The notes under the pieces are model-generated. The model was not told where the DNA came from and searched no databases. It saw only the letters and a list, made by a program, of their open reading frames with translations. Made by a program: the position numbers and the translations under genes. A stretch of 64,000 bases of DNA from positions 124,001-188,000 of the forward strand of contig JAGXRK010000011.1 in the NCBI GenBank assembly GCA_018335755.1. The letters run 5' to 3'. This document shows, piece by piece, positions 8,735 to 15,878 of the stretch. Origin of the DNA: Ignavibacterium sp. (lineage in GTDB: Bacteria > Bacteroidota > Ignavibacteria > Ignavibacteriales > Ignavibacteriaceae). Within the stretch, counting starts at the first letter, position 1. Each line of letters opens with the position of its first letter.

Positions 8735-9079
8735 ATGATTAAACAATTAATAAAATATCGTGCTTTATCAGTAACTATTTTGGTTTTGGCACCATTATTA
8801 TTTTGGTTCTTATACTCTGAACTTGGACAGTATACTATTGAAAAAGAGCATCCCACTGCACAAGATTATTGCGAGATTGTAAAAGTAACAAAAGCAGAAT
8901 CCGGTAAAGTTGCTGTAAGTACTTTAGTTAAACTGAAAGTCAAAAAATCATTTTTTCCCCCTTGTATTGATGAAAAAAGCATACACAGCACTTCATATAA
9001 TCAATTAAATGTTGAGCATTTTCACGCACCACGGAAAACTTCTAAAATCTATCTATTCAATAACACTTTTCTGATTTAA
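8735..9079 (+). CDS. Small membrane-anchored protein, family shared with 2263
   Basis: A 114-residue protein with one N-terminal membrane helix (about residues 11-30), a 'HPTAQDYCEIVK' motif around residues 39-50 and the C-terminal 'IYLFNNTFLI'. It is a paralogue of the protein at 2263-2613. The middle parts differ strongly, so the two conserved ends are probably functional. Both copies sit just ahead of metal-related genes: here a Spy-like protein follows. The function is unknown. Confidence 0.65.
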   Translation: MIKQLIKYRALSVTILVLAPLLFWFLYSELGQYTIEKEHPTAQDYCEIVKVTKAESGKVAVSTLVKLKVKKSFFPPCIDEKSIHSTSYNQLNVEHFHAPRKTSKIYLFNNTFLI

Positions 9080-9124
9080 TACTACTCTTTTTAGAGGATG
9101 CTCCGGCATTCTCTCTTTTCAAAT

Positions 9125-9148
9125 TATCCTTTTAGTATTAAAAGGATA
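9125..9148 (+). repeat. Perfect 9-bp inverted repeat upstream of Spy-like gene
   Basis: TATCCTTTT at 9125-9133 and AAAAGGATA at 9140-9148 are perfect reverse complements with a 6-base centre. It lies 46 bases before the Spy-like ORF. It could be an operator for a dimeric regulator or an mRNA hairpin; there is no T-run right after it, so a terminator is less likely. Confidence 0.5.
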
Positions 9149-9194
9149 TGTCAATAATATTTATAATTTATTAAACAGAATAAGGAGTAATTCA

Positions 9195-9737
9195 ATGTTA
9201 ACTTCAAATAAAAAATGGTTTGCAGGAATTGCAATAACAATTGTAGTTCTGCTTGCATCTTTAACTTTATTTAGCCAGGACCATTCAAAGAGAAATAATT
9301 CCCAGAATCGTATTTATGATTCCTCTTGGTGGAATTCCAATGTACCGGAAAAGTATTGGTTTAATGATGATCAAGTAAACCAGGTAAACAAAATAAAAGC
9401 AGAATACGACGAACTAATACAACCCGAAATTGAGAACCTAAATTCAGTGCGTGGCGATTTGTCTGATTACCAGCAGCAAGATGATATTAGCAGTAAACGT
9501 ATCAGAGAATATCAGACAGAGTTAAGAGGAATTGAAGACAATATATACAGCTTAAAGATGGAAGCCGGAAACAAAATTAAAAAAGTACTTAATAAAAATC
9601 AGAGAGCATATTATAATGATTCAAGAATTGGCTGGTGGGATGGATTTTATGATAGATGCGGTTGGGACTATAGAGATATGGATTATGGAATGAGAAACCA
9701 CGGGCGGATGTCAAACAACGGAAGATGCTGCTGGTAA
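9195..9737 (+). CDS. Spy/CpxP/ZraP-like periplasmic protein
   Basis: A 180-residue exported protein: N-terminal hydrophobic segment (residues 9-27), then a helical, charged core from about residue 55 to 145 ('QVNQVNKIKAEYDELIQPEI', 'VLNKNQRAYYND') that resembles the LTxxQ-type zinc-resistance chaperones Spy, CpxP and ZraP. The C-terminus is rich in Gly, Arg, Asn and ends RCCW, which may bind metal. AAGGAG lies 7-10 bases before the ATG. The assignment is by pattern rather than strong motif. ZraP-type proteins work with ZraSR-type sigma-54 systems, and such a system is encoded at 19406-22970. Confidence 0.6.
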   Translation: MLTSNKKWFAGIAITIVVLLASLTLFSQDHSKRNNSQNRIYDSSWWNSNVPEKYWFNDDQVNQVNKIKAEYDELIQPEIENLNSVRGDLSDYQQQDDISSKRIREYQTELRGIEDNIYSLKMEAGNKIKKVLNKNQRAYYNDSRIGWWDGFYDRCGWDYRDMDYGMRNHGRMSNNGRCCW

Positions 9738-9758
9738 TTAAATAAAAGAATGATTAAT

Positions 9759-9789
9759 GAATCTTCCCGTCGCTTGGGCGGGGAGATTC
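9759..9789 (+). promoter_or_regulatory. Strong 13-bp hairpin in leader of 9816 gene
   Basis: GAATCTTCCCGTC at 9759-9771 pairs with GGCGGGGAGATTC at 9777-9789 (11 Watson-Crick and two G-U pairs) around a GCTTG loop. There is no T-run after it, so it is not a standard terminator. It lies between the Spy-like gene and the gene at 9816, and may be an mRNA processing or stabilising element, or a control structure for the downstream start. Confidence 0.55.
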
Positions 9790-9815
9790 TCAATAAGAAA
9801 TTTAAGGACGAATTA

Positions 9816-10328
9816 ATGAAAAGAATATTTAATAAAATCATATTGTTAATGTTTACCGTCTATTTTGTAAGCGCTAACATCTTTGCACAAGAAACAAATA
9901 AAATAACAGGCACAATTGGCAATGAAAAAATGGGAGATGATAAAATAGTTATATGTGTTTATGGAACCGCCGCTTGTATGCCGGTTAATATTGATACAAA
10001 TATGACTGTAAAATTTCAGGACAAAGAAACAAAGCTGACGGAGTTACCTTTTGGACTTTATATAGAAGCAAATATTGCAAGAGATAAAAGTGGTATCAAC
10101 GTGGTAAAGAAAATAGTAATTGATGAAAACAAAACGGTTATTTGTTTAACTGAGTTGAAAGAAGAACAGCATAAAAAGCTGAATGAACTGTTAACAAGCC
10201 TCAAAGGCATTAACAAATACGAACTAAACACAAAGTCAAATCAAATCTTTATTGAATTTAATAGCAATGATATTGCTTATAAAGATTTGGAAAACAAAAT
10301 TAAAGAAGCAGGTTTTGAATTAGAATAA
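9816..10328 (+). CDS. Exported protein with HMA-like C-terminal fold
   Basis: A 170-residue protein. The ATG at 9816 has AAGGA upstream and starts a clean signal peptide ending AQE near residue 27. The C-terminal 65 residues ('LNELLTSLKGINKYELNTKS' ... 'DLENKIKEAGFELE') have the beta-alpha-beta pattern of a heavy-metal-associated domain but lack its CxxC metal motif. The first part contains two cysteines (VICVYGTAACMPV) that could bind metal. The longer frame back to 9750 runs through the hairpin and is unlikely. No named family was recognised. Confidence 0.65.
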   Translation: MKRIFNKIILLMFTVYFVSANIFAQETNKITGTIGNEKMGDDKIVICVYGTAACMPVNIDTNMTVKFQDKETKLTELPFGLYIEANIARDKSGINVVKKIVIDENKTVICLTELKEEQHKKLNELLTSLKGINKYELNTKSNQIFIEFNSNDIAYKDLENKIKEAGFELE

Positions 10329-10340
10329 GGAAATTTGAAA

Positions 10341-10442
10341 ATGGCAAATTATACCTTAAAAGAGAGACTCGTCGGAATAGCCATTGCGGTGGCAATCAAT
10401 TTAATAATTTTTTTAATCGTCTTATTAACGCACAAATATTGA
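10341..10442 (+). CDS. Mini membrane protein, 33 aa
   Basis: A 33-codon ORF, 12 bases after the preceding gene, with AAGG 12 bases upstream. After MANYTLKER it is one membrane helix ('LVGIAIAVAINLIIFLIVLL') ending THKY. It resembles the 27-residue mini protein at 10887 (LIGLAIGLAIILIL), and the two flank a DUF302 gene. Function unknown. Confidence 0.6.
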   Translation: MANYTLKERLVGIAIAVAINLIIFLIVLLTHKY

Positions 10443-10478
10443 ATTTGAATTTAATACAAAACAAAAAGGAAAAATAAA

Positions 10479-10874
10479 ATGGAAAAAACAGATTATGGAT
10501 TTGCAAAAGTAGTTAATCTCGGTTATGAAGAAGCAATTGAAAAGGTAACTGAAGAATTAAAGAAAGAAGGTTTCGGCATTCTCACCGAAATTGATGTGAA
10601 AGAAACACTCAAGAAGAAGCTTGATGTTGACTTTAAGCCGTATAAAATACTCGGTGCGTGCAATCCGCCGTTTGCCTATAAATCGCTGCAAGCAGAAGAA
10701 CAAATTGGACTGATGCTACCTTGTAACGTCATTGTCTATGTGAATGATGATAATAAAACTATTGTTGCGGCAATAGACCCGATGGCATCTATGCAGGCTG
10801 TAAAGAATGATAAACTCGGTGAAGTAGCTGAGACAATTCAAAGGAAATTGAAAAAGGTAGTTGAAAGACTATAA
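10479..10874 (+). CDS. DUF302 domain protein
   Basis: A 131-residue cytoplasmic protein made of a single DUF302 domain: 'EGFGILTEIDVKETLKKKL' near residues 30-48, then GACNPPFAYK and LPCNVIVYV with the two conserved cysteines, and 'DPMASMQAVKND' near the end. DUF302 proteins are linked to metal and sulfur stress but no reaction is known. The second copy at 39245-39634 is almost identical in the central block. It is framed by two mini membrane proteins. AAAAGGAAAA precedes the start. Confidence 0.85.
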   Translation: MEKTDYGFAKVVNLGYEEAIEKVTEELKKEGFGILTEIDVKETLKKKLDVDFKPYKILGACNPPFAYKSLQAEEQIGLMLPCNVIVYVNDDNKTIVAAIDPMASMQAVKNDKLGEVAETIQRKLKKVVERL

Positions 10875-10886
10875 AGGACAAAATAT

Positions 10887-10970
10887 ATGAAAGGTAAACT
10901 TATTGGTTTAGCCATAGGGTTAGCTATTATCCTAATTTTGACTTTAATAATCATTATAACAAAAGGCTAA
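10887..10970 (+). CDS. Mini membrane protein, 27 aa
   Basis: A 27-codon ORF with AAAGGA 9 bases upstream, 12 bases after the DUF302 gene. It is almost entirely one membrane helix (MKGKLIGLAIGLAIILIL...ITKG) and resembles the mini protein at 10341. Directly after it, in the -1 frame, an open stretch codes a charged helix, see the next entry. Function unknown. Confidence 0.6.
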   Translation: MKGKLIGLAIGLAIILILTLIIIITKG

Positions 10971-11047
10971 ACAAAGAAAGAGCAGAATTATATGGCAAAC
11001 TGCGTAACATCAGCAATAGAGTTGCAGAAAATATTTTTGAGAAATAA
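10967..11047 (+). other. Open -1 frame tail after mini protein
   Basis: In the -1 frame relative to the 27-residue mini protein, the stretch reads LNKERAELYGKLRNISNR and on to VAENIFEK then stop. It has no start codon of its own and looks like an amphipathic protein tail. It may be the original C-terminus of the mini protein, separated by a one-base change or reached by frameshifting at ACAAAAGG, or chance. Confidence 0.35.
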
Positions 11048-11092
11048 AAAGTAGAAATAACTACAAAAGCTTTAACCAATGTGTAGGCAATT

Positions 11093-13054
11093 ATGAAGAG
11101 TAATTTTGCGATTCTATTTATTATATTAAGTATTATAGCGATAAGTGAACTTATTGCCGGAGACAGTAATTCGACAAAAGATATAAGAACATTTATAAGT
11201 TTAATTGACTATATCGGATCTGATTATAACAATTCAGTAAAAGATGGAAAGGTTATCAATGTTAATGAATATGCTGAGATGAACGAATTTATTTCTAAAG
11301 CTGCAGGTTTGTTTAATAAATCGGATATAAAAATTAATCTCCAGGACAAAATTGGAATAGCCGGAGAACTAGAAAAGTTAAAATCCTTAATTGAAGATAA
11401 AAGCAGCGAAGCAGAGGTCTTCAATAGTACAGTAAAAATTAAAACAGCAATTTTAAAATTAAATTTGATAGAAGTTTCGCCAGCTAGCTGGCCCGAAATT
11501 CTAAACGGAAAAAATATATTCCAGGCTAATTGTGTTACTTGCCACGGTGAAAAAGGGAATGGCGAAGGAATAGCAGGAAAGCTTTTGAATCCTAAACCGG
11601 CAAATTTCTTAAACGATTCTTTGATGAATAATCTTTCTCCATTCCAGATATATAATACTATCAGACTTGGCATAAGCGGCACTGCTATGGTGCCACTTAA
11701 TCAACTTACCGATAAGGAAGTTTGGGCAGTTGCCTTTTATGTTAGCAGTTTAAGGTATAAGAACACGTATAGAATAAGCGAAGACTCACTGAAAGAATTA
11801 TACATTAAAGCTTTCTCCAAAACTTCTTTAGAAGAAGTATCAACCTTATCAGATAAAATATTATTGAAAAAGTTGGGGGAAAATAACGAATCAAATGCTC
11901 TTTATCTTGCAGCTTTGCGCTTACATCAGAACAATTCAAATAAAAATCTTTCTATAAATATTGCATTACCATATTTAAGTGATGTCCTAAATTTTTATCA
12001 AAAAAATGAATACGACAAAGCGAGTGACAATGCGTTATCGGCATACCTTGAAGGGATTGAGCCTTTTGAACAACAACTGCAGGCAATTAATTCTGAGCTT
12101 AAAGATGAGTTGGAATCGATAATGTACAAGCTTAGAGCCGATATTAAAAACCGTGAACCATTAGAAATAATTCAAAATGATATTACAAAAGCTAAAACAT
12201 TAATTACTGATGCCAGCTCTACAATAAAAAATAAAAATTACACGTTTGGATTTGCATTTATACTTGCTGCTTCGATTATACTTAGAGAAGGTATTGAAGC
12301 ATTTTTATTTATAATTACAATACTTGGTGTGTTAAAATCAATTAATGAATCTAAAGCAGTAAAATGGGTACACGGCGGATGGATATTAGCTTTGATTATC
12401 GGGATAATAAGTTTATTCTTTATAAACGTAATTATCTCATTCAATGCACAAAGCAGAGAGTTAATGGAAGGCATAGGTTCATTATTTGCAGTAATTTTAT
12501 TGTTGTATGTCGGTTTCTGGCTGCACAGCAAAACAGAGGCAAGAAAATGGAAAGAATTCGTAGAGCATAAAATTATGAGGTTGGTAAACAATAATAATAT
12601 GATAGGGCTGGCAGTAATTTCATTTATTGTTGTTTTTAGAGAAGCTTTTGAATCAGCTATTTTCTTATCTGCAATCGAATTGCAAATTGATCAAAGCAGC
12701 AAAAGCGGTATTTATTTTGGGGCAGTGTCTTCTTTACTACTTGTCTTGTTATTAGCGTGGCTTGCTTTAAAGTTTGCAGTAAAATTACCTATTATGAAAT
12801 TATTTAAATATTCCGCAGTTACCATCGTAATTCTTTCAATTGTGCTTGCTGGAAAGGGTATCCAGGCCTTTCAGGAAAGCGGATATATGAGCATAACTCA
12901 AATTCCAATCAAATTCAATATGCCGCTACTTGGATTTTATCCGACAATCGAGACAACAATTGCACAATTATTTGTGCTGCTGTTAACCATAGTTTTATGG
13001 AAGTTCAATACGAAATTTTCTTATCAAAAAAATAAGACTTTCAGTAAGGGATAA
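11093..13054 (+). CDS. Cytochrome c - FTR1 family iron permease fusion
   Basis: A 653-residue membrane protein. A signal peptide is followed by a cytochrome c domain with the haem motif CVTCH at residues 147-151 and a Met ligand region (GTAMVPL). A helical periplasmic domain comes next, then seven membrane helices from about residue 380 with two FTR1 iron-binding motifs, REGIE at 398 and REAFE at 516. FTR1 permeases import ferric iron using a coupled oxidation; here the fused cytochrome c may pass the electrons. The zinc/cadmium ATPase gene starts six bases later, so the two are one operon. Confidence 0.93.
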   Translation: MKSNFAILFIILSIIAISELIAGDSNSTKDIRTFISLIDYIGSDYNNSVKDGKVINVNEYAEMNEFISKAAGLFNKSDIKINLQDKIGIAGELEKLKSLIEDKSSEAEVFNSTVKIKTAILKLNLIEVSPASWPEILNGKNIFQANCVTCHGEKGNGEGIAGKLLNPKPANFLNDSLMNNLSPFQIYNTIRLGISGTAMVPLNQLTDKEVWAVAFYVSSLRYKNTYRISEDSLKELYIKAFSKTSLEEVSTLSDKILLKKLGENNESNALYLAALRLHQNNSNKNLSINIALPYLSDVLNFYQKNEYDKASDNALSAYLEGIEPFEQQLQAINSELKDELESIMYKLRADIKNREPLEIIQNDITKAKTLITDASSTIKNKNYTFGFAFILAASIILREGIEAFLFIITILGVLKSINESKAVKWVHGGWILALIIGIISLFFINVIISFNAQSRELMEGIGSLFAVILLLYVGFWLHSKTEARKWKEFVEHKIMRLVNNNNMIGLAVISFIVVFREAFESAIFLSAIELQIDQSSKSGIYFGAVSSLLLVLLLAWLALKFAVKLPIMKLFKYSAVTIVILSIVLAGKGIQAFQESGYMSITQIPIKFNMPLLGFYPTIETTIAQLFVLLLTIVLWKFNTKFSYQKNKTFSKG

Positions 13055-13060
13055 AGGAAG

Positions 13061-15160
13061 ATGAAAAAATATCAATTAAAAAATATTGACTGCGCTTCTT
13101 GTGCAGCAAAAATAGAGGACGGACTTTCGAAGCTGCCGGAAGTGAAATTTGTGACGGTTAATTTTGCCAATTCAACTTTACAAATAGATGCACCCGATAT
13201 TGAAAAAGTAAAGCGAAAAATAAAAGAGATTGAGCCGGAAGTAGAAGTATTAGAGCCGAATGAAGAGTTTAGGAATTCAATTAAATCATCAACTGTAATA
13301 GATGAATTATTTGAAAATAAAAAAGATCTGATAAAAATAGCAGTAACATTTATTCTTTTGGTTATAGGATTAGTCTTTGAAGAAAAACTACATAATACGC
13401 CATATCATTTTGCTGAATATATGGTTTTCATTCCAGCATATTTAATTAGCGGCTGGGTAGTTTTAAAAGGAGCAGCAAGAAGCATCGTCAGGGGTAAAGT
13501 TTTCAATGAGCACTTTCTTATGACAATTGCAACCGCAGGGGCGATTGCAATTGATGCTATGCCCGAAGCAGTAACGGTTATGTTATTTTATGTTGTTGGC
13601 GAATTGTTCCAGGATATTGCAGTTAACCGTTCGCGCAAGTCGGTTAAAGCATTATTAGAAATCAGACCGGACTATGCCAACTTGAAGATAAATGGTGAAG
13701 TAAATAAGGTTTCACCGGAAAATGTTAAAGTCGGCGATTATATTATTGTTAAAGCTGGTGAGAAAATTCCTTTGGATGGTGAAATCACCGAAGGAAATTC
13801 TTTTGTGGATACATCTGCGTTAACCGGTGAAAGCGTTCCGAGAAAAGTTAAAGAAAAAGGTGTTGTATTAGCTGGAATGATAAATCAATCCGGGTTACTA
13901 ACTATTAGAGTTACAAAGTTATTTAGTGAATCATCAATCTCAAGAATTCTGGAGCTTGTTGAAAATGCCACATCTAAAAAAGCTGAGACAGAAAAATTTA
14001 TAACAACATTTGCGCGATACTACACACCGGTTGTAGTATTTGGTGCGCTTCTTCTTGCTGTTATTCCGCCGTTGTTCTTTGCTGGTCAAACTTTTAATGA
14101 TTGGATTTATAGAGCGCTTGTTGTGCTTGTGATTTCTTGCCCTTGTGCTTTGGTAATAAGCATTCCGCTTGGTTACTTTGGCGGAATCGGCGGGGCTTCA
14201 CGTAGAGGTATTTTAGTTAAAGGTTCTAACTATTTGGATGCACTTACAAAAGTTAAAACGGTTGTTTTTGATAAAACCGGAACGCTGACTAAAGGGGAAT
14301 TTAAAGTTGCTGAAATAGTTACTGCAAATGGATACTCAAAAGAAGATGTGCTAAAGTTTGCCGCTTATGCAGAATCACATTCAAACCATCCGATTGCAAA
14401 ATCTATTATAGAAGCGTATGAAAAAAATATTGACCAATCGGGTTTAAGCGATGTTCAGGAAATAAGTGGAAAAGGAATAAAGGCAAAAGTAAATGGAAAA
14501 CAAATTATCGTTGGCAATGATAAGATTCTTCATTCAGAGAATATTCAGCACAATCAGTGTGAAGTAGACGGAACTGTGGTTCATATAGCTGTTGATAAAG
14601 TTTATGCCGGATATATTATTATTTCTGATACCCTAAAAGATGATTCAATTGAGACGATAGAAAATTTGAAAGCTAAAAATATTCAAACCGTAATGCTTAC
14701 CGGCGATAATAAATCATCTGCTGAAGTCTTTGCTAAAAAATTAGGTATAAATAAATATTACTATGAATTGTTACCGGAAAATAAAGTTGAGCAAATTGAA
14801 AAATTACTAAGCAGTGATAGTAAAAATAAAGTGGCTTTTGTCGGGGATGGAATAAATGATGCCCCGGTAATAGCCCGAGCCGATGTCGGAATAGCAATGG
14901 GTGCTTTAGGTTCTGATGCAGCCATTGAAACAGCCGATGTTGTTTTGATGACCGATTCTCCGAAGCAAGTAGTAAAAGCAATAGAAGTTGCAAAACGGAC
15001 AAGGAAAATAGTCTGGCAGAATATTGGATTTGCAATGGGAGTAAAATTATTCTTTATCCTTCTTGGAGCACTTGGAATCGCCACTATGTGGGAAGCTGTC
15101 TTTGGAGATATGGGGGTTGCCATTATAGCAATACTAAATGCTATGAAAGTAATGAAATAG
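13061..15160 (+). CDS. zntA: P1B-type heavy-metal ATPase, ZntA/CadA-like (Zn/Cd)
   Basis: A 699-residue P-type metal exporter. It has one N-terminal heavy-metal domain with DCASC at residues 9-13, the membrane CPC motif at Cys360-Pro-Cys362, the phosphorylated Asp404 in DKTGT, the '[20 protein letters not shown]' hinge, and near the C-terminus 'GDMGVAIIAILNAMKVMK'. The Asp-Met-Gly in the last helix is the P1B-2 signature for Zn2+, Cd2+ and Pb2+. It is coupled to the FTR1 gene just upstream. A CadC-like repressor lies at 1848, at some distance. Confidence 0.93.
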   Translation: MKKYQLKNIDCASCAAKIEDGLSKLPEVKFVTVNFANSTLQIDAPDIEKVKRKIKEIEPEVEVLEPNEEFRNSIKSSTVIDELFENKKDLIKIAVTFILLVIGLVFEEKLHNTPYHFAEYMVFIPAYLISGWVVLKGAARSIVRGKVFNEHFLMTIATAGAIAIDAMPEAVTVMLFYVVGELFQDIAVNRSRKSVKALLEIRPDYANLKINGEVNKVSPENVKVGDYIIVKAGEKIPLDGEITEGNSFVDTSALTGESVPRKVKEKGVVLAGMINQSGLLTIRVTKLFSESSISRILELVENATSKKAETEKFITTFARYYTPVVVFGALLLAVIPPLFFAGQTFNDWIYRALVVLVISCPCALVISIPLGYFGGIGGASRRGILVKGSNYLDALTKVKTVVFDKTGTLTKGEFKVAEIVTANGYSKEDVLKFAAYAESHSNHPIAKSIIEAYEKNIDQSGLSDVQEISGKGIKAKVNGKQIIVGNDKILHSENIQHNQCEVDGTVVHIAVDKVYAGYIIISDTLKDDSIETIENLKAKNIQTVMLTGDNKSSAEVFAKKLGINKYYYELLPENKVEQIEKLLSSDSKNKVAFVGDGINDAPVIARADVGIAMGALGSDAAIETADVVLMTDSPKQVVKAIEVAKRTRKIVWQNIGFAMGVKLFFILLGALGIATMWEAVFGDMGVAIIAILNAMKVMK

Positions 15161-15392
15161 TTACTTAGTGTTGGTGCAGTTATGATTCACCTGATGATGA
15201 ATCAGAAAACACATTATAGTGTTAAAATCTGTTAAAGGACTATACCATAATTGACCGAGTAATTATTTGCTCTTGTTTAATAGTTCTTGCTTGATAGACA
15301 GCATTCTCAGTTTTGGGTATTTTAATTTAAAAAGAGAACTATTTTCTATTTTTTATATTGTTTTATATGGTATAATTATTGACAAATAACAA

Positions 15393-15818
15393 ATGATTCA
15401 AATGAAAAAAATTAAAAAAAATATTACTTATTTAATCTTGTTTGCACTTGGTAATCTGATATTAGCTCAAAACCATTATTTAGTTTGTACGGAATATAAT
15501 GGAAAGATAAATCTCGAGACATATTCAGATAACTGTTGCATTCCTTACAAATCAAATAGTGTATCTGAAAACCTGAATACTGAATCAGCTCAAAACTACT
15601 TTGAACAGATTACTGAGTTTTGTTCTGATACTGAATATTCCACCTCTATTTATGACAAAGAGTTTTCTTTTAATGACTTAATAAAAAAAATATCTCTATG
15701 TAATGTTACCTGGGGTTTACTCCCTACAGATAATTTTACATCAACCCCATTCGAGTATTTATCAGCTTTAATTTCTCACCAATCATCATCAATATCTTTA
15801 ACAGTCTTACGCATTTAA
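15393..15818 (+). CDS. Secreted Cys-containing protein, unknown
   Basis: A 141-residue protein with a signal peptide (to about residue 26, ILAQN). The mature part has cysteine clusters: 'LVCTEYNGKINLETYSDNCC', a further FCSDTEY and SLCNVTW, and ends LTVLRI. The pattern of a first Cys, then 'I-E-Y..CC', and a later C-D/C-N pair recalls small exported proteins found next to metal efflux genes. No function is known. An alternative start is the ATG at 15402, giving MKKIKKN. It is 232 bases after the ATPase and 60 bases before the T9SS protein. Confidence 0.65.
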   Translation: MIQMKKIKKNITYLILFALGNLILAQNHYLVCTEYNGKINLETYSDNCCIPYKSNSVSENLNTESAQNYFEQITEFCSDTEYSTSIYDKEFSFNDLIKKISLCNVTWGLLPTDNFTSTPFEYLSALISHQSSSISLTVLRI

Positions 15819-15878
15819 TATCCATTTCTTTTTTTATTTATTACATATTTATTAAACTTTAACTTTAAGAGGTCCTAT

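Noticed and set aside
14733..15123. Antisense ORFs of 100 and 120 codons within the zinc ATPase gene
   Set aside because: They are shadows of a strongly conserved gene on the other strand.
15369..15382. GG-N10-GA near the start of the secreted Cys protein
   Set aside because: Only 10 bases remain before the start codon and -12 lacks GC.
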